Shown in pieces: positions 23,199-33,300 of a stretch of DNA of 64,000 nt. Where the stretch lies: NCBI GenBank assembly GCA_029582165.1, contig CM055868.1:9313501-9377500 (forward strand), given 5' to 3'. Both the position numbers and the translations under genes were made by a program. Position 1 is the first letter of the stretch, and each line of letters opens with the position of its first letter. Source of the DNA: Portulaca oleracea. Taxonomy: Eukaryota > Streptophyta > Magnoliopsida > Caryophyllales > Portulacaceae. The notes under the pieces were generated by a model that saw nothing but the letters and a program-made list of their open reading frames with translations, searched no databases and was not told where the DNA came from.

Positions 23199-26100
23199 TA
23201 TAAAACCCCGAAAAATCCAAAGATGCTGACCGTGACGTCGTTAGTAAATTAGGTTTGACTTCGTTAATTGTTTATTATTCGTTTGTGTTTATTGATGCTA
23301 ACACTTGAGCTCGTAGGATCGTTGAGGGCCTAACAAGGGTATATCGGTAATTTCGTGGGTTTAATTATTATTAGTTTTACTCTAATTATTATTAGTATTA
23401 CTATTAATATTATTGGGTTTATTGAAATGTGTTATTTGAATAATTATGTGAATATTATTTGTTATGTGTTTAGTATTAATATTATTATTATTAGTATTGT
23501 TTTATTATTATTAATATTATTATAGTTATTATTATTTTCCAAAAGAAAAATCTAATTTCTTATTGGGTTGGATTAAGAATAGGATTAGTATTAGTTGGGG
23601 TTTTTAATTGTTAATATAAGAACCCCCCCTCCTCTCTCACAAAACCCTAATATGAACCCTAACCCTAGCCTCCTCTCCCTCTCCTCTCCTCTCTCTCTCC
23701 CTCCCCATCTCTGCTGCCGTCCCCTAGCAGCCGTCGCCATCTCCGGCAGCCACCGCAACCACCACTCCCGACCCCCTCTCTCTCTATCGTTTTTTCTCTC
23801 TCTCTCTCCCTCTCTCTCTCTCTTTTTCTCTCATCCTCCCCGCTTTTGCTCCGCCACCCACAACCACCACTATCGTCGGCCTAGCCTCGTCTTCACCACC
23901 GCAACCGCAACCGCCGCCGGAGTCGCAGTCGCCGTCGCACGCTGAAAGAGGCGAGTGGTTCTTGGCTCTTCTTTGAAACCAAACGCTGACGACCACCTTT
24001 CCCGACAACCACCCCACCGACGATCGACTGCCTCCCCGTCACCGCCCTGGTCGCCGGAAACCGCCCAGAACCCCCTTGCGTAAACCCTAATATTCTTTTG
24101 AAACCTTTCTTCTTTTTCTTGATTTTCTGCTATTATTACTATTGTATTATTATTATTTCTTGTTTTAAATCTGTAATTTGGGTAATTAAGGGTGTAATTT
24201 TATTAAGTTGTTTGTAATTATTTGTTCTTATGTTGTATTATTTATGTGCAATTTGTCTAAATTATTTTATGTAACTTTTATGTTTTAATTTGGTGTATTA
24301 GGGTTGTAATAGTTGTAGTAAAATTATTAGTGTTCAATTGTTTGATATATTTTGTTTTCTTGTGAAATTATGTTAGGGTTTTAGATAACAATATTATTGT
24401 ATGCACGAATTCTTAAAGTTTAACTATTTAGATTAATTCTCGAATCGTTATGTTCTTTATTTCAATCATGCTTAAGGTTAATCTTGTTAATAAGTTAGGT
24501 TGATTGAATTACTAAAGTTCGATTCTTGTTTATTAATTCTTGGTTCTTGATTGAATCTTTGTTTAAAAGAAATTAGTTTTTTTTAGGATTTTTGATTGGT
24601 AGTTTATTATATGTTCTTTATAGTTTATTCACGTTCTTTAAGTTCTTTCTTGAATCTTGATTAAGAAATTCGTATTTTATAATTACCCATGTTGTAATTC
24701 ATATAGGTCAAGCATGATTAGGGTGTTTGGTTATCAAAGTTCTATCCTTGTTTTATTAAGCAAGTAATTACATGTTTCTTTGGGTTGTGATATGTTATAT
24801 CATGATTAATGTTGTGTGTAATCAAGTTAAATTGATTAAAGTTGGTTCTAGTGAGTTTTAATTATAGAAATTATGAATTATGGACCTTGGGTTGGGTTAG
24901 GTTGAAGACTTTTAACCTTAGTCGCTGTTTTAGGCCCAAGTTAGAACCCCGGGACCGAATGGTGAAAGTTAGAACCGAAATTATAATTTCAAATAAGAAC
25001 CGGGATCGAGACAGTTTCATTAGTGTCTAAAGAACGGATCACCATGACAGTTATAGTCGTCCTTTGATCGAACCCTTTGAACTGGAGGTTCCCTTAGATG
25101 TTAGCTTTCATAGAAATTTTGCGGACCGGACTTTGGAATTTTATAAGTCGAGTTATACCCCGATTACCAGACCTAGGTCAGCTCTGGACAGGTTGGGAAG
25201 ATGACGGTTTTAGAGGACTTTAAAGCGTGTGTTAGGTCTCGCTTTCAACTTAAGAGTTTTAGTAGACCTTTTGAGGTTTCCGAAAAGTCCAAAACCAGAC
25301 CCATAGGATGTCGGGAAGTCAAGTTACGACCCTTTTTGTGTGGATGCTGTAATCTGTCTTGTTATGTGAAATTGTTAATAAATGTGTTGTTGATTGAAAA
25401 GGTTTACTTGGTTTTATTATACGATTATTTGGAATGTGTTAGGTAATTTAAAGTGTAAATTCATGATTGATAGGAACCTATAGGGTTCCTAGGGGAGGGT
25501 TAGTTAGAAGGTAGTTAATACTAACTTCGAAGGGCGCGTTTTGATTAGAATAATTATTCTATTTTAGGCCCGGGCTAATTCGCGTCGTTAGTGAGCTCAA
25601 GTGTGTTCGTTTTGCTGTGAAGTGAAGTTAACCAGGTAATGTCTATGCTCTAATCCCCACCGGGATGCTCTTAAATGTGTTTTAACGTTTTCTAATCTGT
25701 TTTGAGAATTGCATCCCGAAAGGGGACTTTATGTGGAAAATGTGGCTATCTGTTTTTGATATTTATTTGTGATTATTGATTTATGAGTTGAGAAATCGTG
25801 ATGGTATTTTATGAGTAGTTTTATTATTGGTTTTGATAACCTGGGTTGGGTTGACTTGAGAGTTGTGAGCTGAGTTTGAATAATATACTAATAACTCAAG
25901 TGAAACATTAAGCGGGTTTCGAGGCATAACTCGGAGTTCAGGATTTGGTATCCTGCCAGGTTATAGACCAGGAGATCGGGGCTTCTTCCCTGATATAGGA
26001 TAGTTGATTTTTTGATGCCTGTGGTAGGCGAATTCTGATGCCTGTGGTAGGCGAATATTTTGATGCCTGTGCTAGGCGAATTCTGATGCCTGTGGTAGGC

Positions 26101-26660
26101 GAATTTTGATGCCTGTGGTAGGAGAATGTTTTTGATGCCTGTGGTAGGCGATGTTACTCTAAGGGATGTGGTATCCCGCCCGCATAATAAAATATGGATT
26201 GGTTGGGTTGAGGAAAACAGTTAAGGGATTAAATGTTTGTGAAATGGTTTGACTTGTTCCCTCTCCCTCTCCCTCAAATGAATTGAAATGAACTTAACTT
26301 ATTTTTAACGTTAGGGGTAGACATTATTGAGATTTCCCCCTCATTTTTGAAATGTTTTGTTTTCAGGTGAAGATCTATATGCTGGGGACGGGAATTAGAA
26401 GTGAGGACGACATGTTTAGAATTCGTTAAATATGTTACATTTCTTTTCTGAGAAACTTGAAGTTAGTTTTGAGGTTTATTTTTAAGTATGAGTTTGTTAG
26501 TTGGTTTACCGTTGACAGACAGTTGTAGTTTCCTTCTCGCCTTGTATTCCTTCGGGGATACGACAGTGACGCCCAATAGGAGTTAGAGTCTTCTGCTAAT
26601 TTTGTCTGTTAATGTTAGTTTGACTTTGACTTTCTATAATTGAATTTTCGGGGCGTTACA
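23199..26660. mobile_element. Single long LTR (3.46 kb) of a gypsy-like retrotransposon
   Basis: This insertion into the copia 3' LTR starts TATAAAACCCCGAAAAAT and ends AATTTTCGGGGCGTTACA. The ends are imperfect inverted copies, and a 5-bp duplication GAAGC flanks them (23194-23198 and 26661-26665). Such CCCCGAAA/TTTCGGGG ends are familiar from plant chromovirus-type LTRs; the first TG appears mutated to TA. It has no internal direct repeats, primer-binding site or pol genes, so a solo LTR left by recombination is the simplest reading. A long non-autonomous element is possible. It contains C/T-rich stretches (about 23620-23830) and a minisatellite (26013-26150). Confidence 0.7.
26013..26150. 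repeat. Minisatellite, six units of about 22 bp
   Basis: Six head-to-tail copies of TGATGCCTGTGGTAGGCGAA-type units, with small variations and spacers of a few bases. It lies inside the 3.46-kb LTR-like insertion. Confidence 0.95.
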
Positions 26661-26891
26661 GAAGCTCATATGTGAGTGTTGAGTTCTCAGGTTATAACTC
26701 TAGGGAGGTTCTGAGAGATTGTTGAGATCTGAGAATCTCTGATAAACAATTGAAATCCTCTGATAGTGCATCGTTCGTGTTTTTTTTTTCCCGGTTTGAG
26801 TTTTTCCATGTTAATTCTTTGTGTTGAATCTTTATTATTTTTCGCCCTTTATTATTGTTTGTATGCTAACAGCGCCTTGAGAATCCTTACA

Positions 26892-27045
26892 GTGTCCCCA
26901 TTTGAGTTGTTTGTCAATGAATTTGAGGGGAGTTTATCTCTTTCTAGGTGTTTCAAATTGGAGCAAGTGGATCTTTCTCCGTGCCAATCCCTAATTTAGG
27001 TAGGGACTGCCCTAATTTTGTGTGTGTGTGTGTGGGGGTGGGGGG
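26892..27045 (+). pseudogene. Captured BRI1-like ectodomain fragment (continuation after the copia insertion)
   Basis: Directly after the copia element the + strand reads SPFELFVNEFEGSLSLSRC, then FKLEQVDLS. In another frame it continues PIPNLGRDCPNF (about 26982-27018). BRI1 ectodomains have a similar order: a Gly-Ser/Asp-type strand, SRC or equivalent, NLE-LD-S, then a Pro-x-x-Gly-x-Asp-Cys block. This is therefore taken as the next part of the fragment seen at 19603-20773, separated by the retrotransposon. Frameshifts and the loss of everything downstream make it non-functional. Confidence 0.55.
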
Positions 27046-27058
27046 GGGGGGTGGGGGT
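27021..27058. repeat. GT and G low-complexity tract
   Basis: About eight GT units run into a G-rich run. It lies in the second Mutator-like element, just inside its right inverted repeat. Confidence 0.9.
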
Positions 27059-27317
27059 AGAGATGTTAGGCGAGAGAAAAGAAAAGGGGGTGAGGTGGTC
27101 AAATTAGAGCTGACTATGGGAAAAATAAAAGTCAACACACTCCACCGCCGTCACGTCAACTTGCCACCAAATTACTCATTTTTTTTAACTCGGTGGCGTG
27201 CTACTGAAAACGACAATGCTAATGGTTCAGATTATCTAATGATATTTTTAAAGTTTAAATTATTCAGTTTCACGAGTGAAATATCAAATTATTTAAATCA
27301 AATTTCCGTTTAGAATC

Positions 27318-27907
27318 CTAGAATATCTTTCATTAAAATTATGTTATTATTCGAAGATTTTGTCACCTATTTATATATTTCAAGGTTGGTGATTTTAGCT
27401 ACAAAATGAAACAATAAGTTTTGTTGACCCCAAATTGGAATAACCATTGGAGGAATGATTAGATGCTCATATCTCTCCTTACTCGATTAAAATATATATT
27501 ATGCCTATAATTTGAATAGTTGCAAAAGATTTTTTTTTGTCAACTTAGATTGTTATAGACTAAAACAAAATGACTCATCAAACGTCATCCAACTTTTTCA
27601 TGAAGTGGATAGCAGTCTAGCATATGATTCCTAAATTTTCGATCAATTGGAATCGATGATTCTAAATTGCAAAATTTATGGATGAAACTGCTAAATGCAT
27701 TCCTTCCATACATTACGTATGCGAGATTTTGAAGTATTTGGTTTTAGTCTATTAAAATATAATTTCGTTAATTCTTTTTTTTTAATATTGTAATTTCGTT
27801 AATCCTTACATATTATATCTGTAGCGTGGGTATCATAATCGTGATTGTAAATATTCATACTATTGTCCCATTGAACTTGCGATTTCTATTTGCCTTAATT
27901 TGCATTA
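27318..27907. other. A+T-rich intergenic stretch
   Basis: No gene or clear repeat is visible. Confidence 0.5.
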
Positions 27908-28309
27908 GGTCATCCGCAATGGTGAGTTTAAATTAGACTCAATGTTGACATGGCATGACATGAGAATGAAACGAAGTCGTGTATGATATTTCAGTGGTGA
28001 GAATGAGACTCGTCTCGCGAGAATTTCGCCGTCAGTCTCGTGATACGAGTTTGAAAGCGAGTTTAACAAATTAATATTTTAATCATATTTTTTTCTCTCT
28101 TCTCATCCGCATCACTTTTTATGAATATAACCAAATTAATTATATTACTAAGTAGGACCCACTTACTTTTTTAATTAATATGGGTAAAACTCATGTTCAC
28201 CATTGAAAAACTAGTTAAATAAAGGGATAAATTTTAACTCTTTTAGCGAGGATCCATATATTTCACATCATCCAATTAGCCAAACTCAAATTCACTATTG
28301 TGGGTGCTC
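27908..28309. mobile_element. Tourist-like MITE, 402 bp
   Basis: The left end GGTCATCCGCAATGGTGA and the reverse complement of the right end, GAGCACCCACAATAGTGA, form an imperfect inverted repeat. TTA flanks both ends (27905-27907 and 28310-28312), the 3-bp duplication of PIF/Harbinger elements. It has no coding capacity. It lies roughly 650 bp upstream of the SIG1 promoter. Confidence 0.78.
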
Positions 28310-28434
28310 TTATGTTTTGATCCTCTCTAATTTTCATCCGGGTACTCCAATCACTCCATATCTAAAACATGCAAACTTTACATGTCCTTTCAATGAGATG
28401 TTTATATTGATTGAAATTGATCAATATACGAGGA

Positions 28435-28690
28435 TATGTCAAATTCATGGGCAAATACAATTTACCAAAATTTACCAGTTTTTATCAAAATTTACCATCT
28501 TTTACCAAAAATTACTAAAATTTATCAAAACTGATCAAACTTACAAAATTTAGAAAAATATAAAAATTTCAAGCTTGATATATGAGTGTAAATTTACGAA
28601 AATTTATTAAATTTATCAAAAATTATCAAAAATTACCAAAATTTAAATTTTACCTTATTACTTTTTACCCATGCATTTTACAATCCTATC
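28435..28690. repeat. A+T-rich element with TTACCAAAATTTA-type internal repeats
   Basis: It begins near TGTCAAATTCATGGGCAAA and ends near TTTTTACCCATGCA. Between these lie many imperfect copies of TTACCAAAA/TTATCAAAA. The same boundary words and inner words recur, in inverted orientation, at 33715-33900. It is probably a MITE-like repeat family, but its class is unclear. Confidence 0.55.
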
Positions 28691-28950
28691 TACGAGTATA
28701 GATAGTCTTATTTATGAATAATTTTGGAGTATTGGTTCTTTCAGCCTTATCCATGAATTCAAATCCGCACAACGTACTCCTCCTAAATTAGTACTAAACA
28801 ATTGTATAGTTTTAAATTCAGACCCTACTGAATGAATTTTTAAATAAAATATACGTCAACAAATAGAAGCCAAGTATATCTGTTGACAAAATGTTACAAT
28901 ATACATACTACTATACTAGTGATGGACATTCACCGCAGGTAATGGGGAAT

Positions 28951-28964
28951 TTTATATAATAAAA
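28951..28964 (+). promoter_or_regulatory. Candidate TATA box of the SIG1 gene
   Basis: TTTATATAATAAAA lies about 30 bp upstream of a C/T-rich 5' UTR-like stretch (28985-29210). A CCAAT word lies at 29033-29037, downstream of it. The assignment is by sequence and position only. Confidence 0.35.
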
Positions 28965-28984
28965 AGATCTGGTGAGGGTGCAAA

Positions 28985-29210
28985 ATGGCTTGGCTCTGCA
29001 CCACTCATCACAGGGACTTATATCCTGTTCAGCCAATAGGGGCCTGCCACTTATATCAGCGATTCTCCCTTTTAGATTTATACATGATCAGGATACTCTG
29101 CAAAACCAAACACCAAGGTCTCTCTCTCTCTCTCTTACTCTCTGTCTCGCTTCCTTCGACTATTTGCCAGCTGAATTCATCAACCTTGCTGAATCCAGAA
29201 ACTCGTGAAG
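28985..29210 (+). other. Probable 5' UTR exon of the SIG1 gene
   Basis: The stretch has a CT-rich leader (TCTCTCTCTCTCTCT near 29119) and ends in CGTGAAG followed by the donor GTATGCAATC at 29211. The next plausible acceptor, ATGTTCAG, ends at 30335, just before the sigma factor ATG. Leader exons of this type are common in plant nuclear genes. No transcript data are available here, so the start is approximate. Confidence 0.45.
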
Positions 29211-30339
29211 GTATGCAATCTCAACTTTGATTTCGACATGTGTTGCATTGGCATTGCCTTTCTACTGATGATTGTATGCCATATTTGCTTGAGAAAAGTT
29301 GTTTAGTTGGTACGTAAACTGATTGTTTTCTGTGAAAAATTGTTTCCCTACGATTGAAAACGTCTATTTTATGTTAATTAGTTGCCACTCATTTCCTGCA
29401 TACCATATCTTCTTGAGAAACGTTGTTTACTTTTTTTTTAAGGACAAATTCCTCTGTGGTTTTCGTTATTGGTCTCTCCAAATTAAAAACAAAGAGAGAA
29501 TAGAAGGAGGTGTGCAATCGTCTCTACTGAAAGGTTCAGCTGATGGTTGAACACGCAATTGTGCGAATATCCTTTGGGCTTGAAGCGTGAATGCTACAGT
29601 TGTCTTTAATCTTGTGTAAATATACATGGGGTGGTGATATTCAAACCCGAGAACTTTTGCTCAGAATTATATGAAACTACCCCAACGAAAAACTTAAACG
29701 GATGGTTAAAGCGTCCATTGATGGTTTTATATTCTAACAGAGTGAAATCATACCATCATATATGGTGATGATGCTTCAATTATGATGATTTAAGGGCTAG
29801 CAGCATATAAGAGGGGGATTGAATGAACCTAAGACCTTATATGGTTATACCTTCAGTCTTCACCACCATAGTTACCAGGAACGCTTCCTGGGTTATTAAT
29901 GCTCGAACATGGGTCGATGATTTTTACACGAATTTAGTCTAGTTTTGACTTCTGAACGCTTATTCCTGAAACGCAGGTTGCAGGCATATGTAGCTTTCCT
30001 GGTAACTATGTTCACCACTAGTTCTGTAGCTTAATGGTCAGCTGTACTATGTGTTAATTATTACCTGCTTTCAGAGTCAGTATATAGATGGGTTCTTGTA
30101 TCCTACAAATTTGGCAATTATTGAGCTCTGCAATTGTTTGTCTGCTTGTTTTACATCCTAAAACATGTATAAACTTTAAGGCAAAAATGAAGTGTTGTGA
30201 TAGTAGAAGGCTAACAGATGAGGAATGTGGGGCAGATTGTGGAAGAGTATAATCCGTTGACGAAGTGACTCCCTCACTTTGAGGTTTGGAGTTGTAGAAT
30301 CAATCCATGTCGATCTGATCGTGTTGCATGTTCAGGCTA

Positions 30340-33300
30340 ATGATGGCCACAGCTGCTGTCGTTGGGCTTAGTCCTGGGAAACGCCTTTTGAGTTCCTCTT
30401 TCCATTACTCTGACCTCACCGAAAAACTCATCTCTAACTATGGGAGTACTGAATCGCACCAGACTGCTGTTTCGACAAAAACTTGTGTGATTGTCATGGC
30501 AAAGAAGACATCCAATTACACAGCTAGTTTTCACTCTGGTGGGCACTCAGATTCATCCATCAGGGCTGTTAGGGAATCGGTCACCCCTCCGACATGGACA
30601 CAGGCATCAGAAGAGGAAACTCTGGACCAAGAAACGTCTGTGGAGGCGCTGCTCTTGCTTCAGAAGTCTATGTTGGAGAAGCAGTTGGAGCTGTCCATCG
30701 AACACACTGCTGTTTCTGGTTTGTCAAGGTCAGCAAATGCACGAAATGATGAATTGGGTGTTATATCATCAGGGATGTCTGCGAGGATTCGCAGGATAAA
30801 CACCAAGAGGAGAAGTCAGAGCAGAAAGCGAAGCGAGGCAGAGAGACCTCCTAGGGCTGCTACTGTCAGCCCGGAGCTGCTTCAGAATCGTTTGGTTGGG
30901 TATGTGAGGGGGGTCACGAGTGATGAACTGCTGACTCATGCCCAGGTTGTCAACTTGTCTCAGAAGATAAAAGTTGGTCTCTCCTTGGACGAGCATCGAT
31001 CAAGGTAACTTAACTTCATACAGATGTGTCAAAACTAGGATTATACTGTCAGAAGTACCATGCTCTTGTACTCCTAATGTATAGTTCTCATAAAATTATA
31101 CACATACGCATTCCAAGAATACAGAAGTATGGAGCTCCTGGGAGCATAATCTGATTTTCACAGATGTGCTGCTGCTGCTGCTGTATGCACAATCTGCATA
31201 ATCGTTGTCGGAAGTCATTATGTAATGGCTTAACTATCTGTGCATTTTCAGGCTGAAGGAGAGACTTGGGAGTGAACCTTCTGATGAGCAACTTGCAAAG
31301 TCTTTAAAGATGACCCGTGTTGAACTGAGGTCCAAATTGATAGAGTGCACTCTTGCAAGAGAGAAGTTAGCTATGAGCAACGTGCGCTTAGTCATGTCAA
31401 TTGCTCAGAGATATGAGAATATGGGCGCCGACATGGCTGATCTCGTACAGGTGACATCCTTTGAGCTTAAGATCTCCCACCCTGATTTAAGAAGGGGAAA
31501 AAACATATCATTTTATCCATTTGGCATCGCATACTCTTAACTCGTACTGAAAATGAATGGAAATTTAATGTAGGGTGGACTCATTGGACTGCTTCGGGGA
31601 ATTGAGAAGTTTGATTCCTCCAAAGGCTTCAAAATTTCAACTTACGTCTATTGGTGGATACGTCAAGTAAGCTAGTCACTTATGTTATTTATATGCTGTT
31701 AATAGACCTGCCTGTTGATCTCAGGCATATGGATGCTTATTTCATTGTGTTGATTTTGTACTAATCATCTTTTTCTTTCCCTCATGATTGTAATATGTTT
31801 TTGGGTTTCTTCTGCAGGGCGTGTCAAGAGCATTAGTGGAAAATTCAAGAACACTGAGGCTACCAACTCATCTGCACGAACGGTTAAGTTTGATTCGCAA
31901 TGCAAAAAACAGACTGGAAGAGAAGGGGATAACTCCATCTCTTGACGTAAGCTCTATTGCCTTAATGTCATTAACTGAGTTATGTATCAACAATGTATCA
32001 TTGTTAGTCAGATTGTGGATCCAATTTGCCTGGCTCTTAGAGGCAAATAAATTGATTCGAGACTGTCGATCATAACTCTATTTTGTAACAGTTTAATGAT
32101 TGAAATTGATTACATTTGCTAATTGCATTGCACAAGACATTGTACTGATAGACATAATGCCCTTTTGTCCCCTACAGAGGATAGCTGAATCCTTGAACAT
32201 GTCTCATAAGAAAATCAAGAATGCAACAGAGGTAAAAACAAAGAGCATACCAAGTGTAGCTGAATTATTTTATTTAGTCCCAACTTAATATGTGCTGAAT
32301 TACCTTACATTGGTTCTGTTTAAATTGTGTAGGCAGTAAGATCTGTGTTGTCACTGGACAGGGAAGCCTTCCCCTCATTGAATGGGCTACCAGGAGAGAC
32401 TTATCACAGTGTAAGTATTTTGACTCCTGAGTTCGACCATTAAATTACCATTGAACTATCTTAAAATGTCTAAAATAACACCGTAAACTTTTTTTTTGTT
32501 GTTTTTGTCACTGAACTATCTTAAAATGTCAAAAGTAACACTTTGTAAACTTTTAGCTGATTGGAGATGTTATTGACATTATTCCTTTATTTCCAATCTT
32601 CTATTAGTATAATTACAATACCATTCCCTCATCCTGATTCCTCATTCCTCTTCCTATCTTTTTATTTCTTTTTTCATGGTGAATCTAAAATAAAATAAAG
32701 GAGTAATGAGGTTGTAATTGCATTAATAGAAGAAATAAAAATAAAAAATAATACAAATAACGTCTCTAACCTTTTAAAAGTTACAAAATGTTACTTTTGA
32801 CATTTTAAGATAGTTTAGTGGTAAAATTAACAAAAAAGAAGCTACGATGCTATTTTTGACATTTTAAGATAGCTCAGTGGTAGTTTAGTGGTAATTTAAT
32901 CCCTGAACCCGTCAACTCCCTATCCCCAACCACCCAAAAGTTATCATGTTCTTCAATTGTACTTCCTTTTTTTAAAAAAAAATTATTTTACCACATTTCA
33001 TGGCGATTTATCACTCATGGATTTACCCTTGCTTCAAACAGTACATTGCGGATAATCGCCTAGAGAACAATCCATGGCATGGTGTAGATGAATGCACATT
33101 GAAGGTATGAACTGTTCAGAAGTCTATAAGTAGAAATGCATGCTTCTTGTTAGAGTATAAAACCATTCCTGAGGCTTCAACCATTAGTTTAAGCTTTTGG
33201 TTGAGATGGTTCCACATGGTATCAGAGTCAAGACCAATAAACAAGAGGTCTTAGGTTCGAATCTCAGCACCCCTTATATCAGAGCTAGACCAAAGGACAT

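Larger units (their letters stand above)
20806..26891 (+). mobile_element. Internally deleted copia LTR retrotransposon
   Basis: The 5' LTR (20806-21305, about 500 bp, starts TGTGGGTTGAATG and ends CCTAACA) and the 3' LTR (22922-23198 plus 26661-26891, starts TGTTGGGTTGAATG and ends CCTTACA) are close copies. A GTGTC duplication flanks the element (20801-20805 and 26892-26896). A canonical Met-tRNA primer-binding site TGGTATCAGAGC lies at 21308-21319, and a purine tract AAGTGGGAGAT precedes the 3' LTR. The interior holds gag and the start of the protease only. Integrase, RT and RNase H are missing, so it is non-autonomous. The 3' LTR is interrupted by the 23199-26660 insertion. Confidence 0.95.
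19242..27308. mobile_element. Second Mutator-like element (Pack-MULE) with long inverted repeats, multiply interrupted
   Basis: The left end (19242 onward) and the reverse complement of the right end (27308 backward) match over about 250 bp. Shared words include AATAATCTGAACTTTAAAA, TTGTCGTTTTCAGTA and GAGTGTG with TTGACTTTTATTTT. A perfect 9-bp duplication TTTAGAATC flanks it (19233-19241 and 27309-27317), as expected for Mutator-like elements. No transposase is visible. The interior carries pieces resembling the BRI1 ectodomain (19600-20773 and 26892-27040). It is interrupted by a hAT-type MITE (19918-20660) and a copia element (20806-26891) that itself holds a 3.46-kb LTR. Without these insertions and their duplications it would be about 1.2 kb. 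Confidence 0.9.

Noticed and set aside
26013..26150. Regular repeats that could suggest a CRISPR array
   Set aside because: The units are directly adjacent with no unique spacers, in a plant retrotransposon LTR. This is a minisatellite.
30328..30339. ATG at 30328 as the SIG1 start
   Set aside because: It lies within the probable splice acceptor (ATGTTCAG) of the first intron. The family starts with the MATAA segment, at 30340 or 30343.
33217..33227. tRNA-Met-like sequence; also at 21308 and 12676
   Set aside because: These are short primer-binding sites next to LTRs, not tRNA genes. No cloverleaf was seen.
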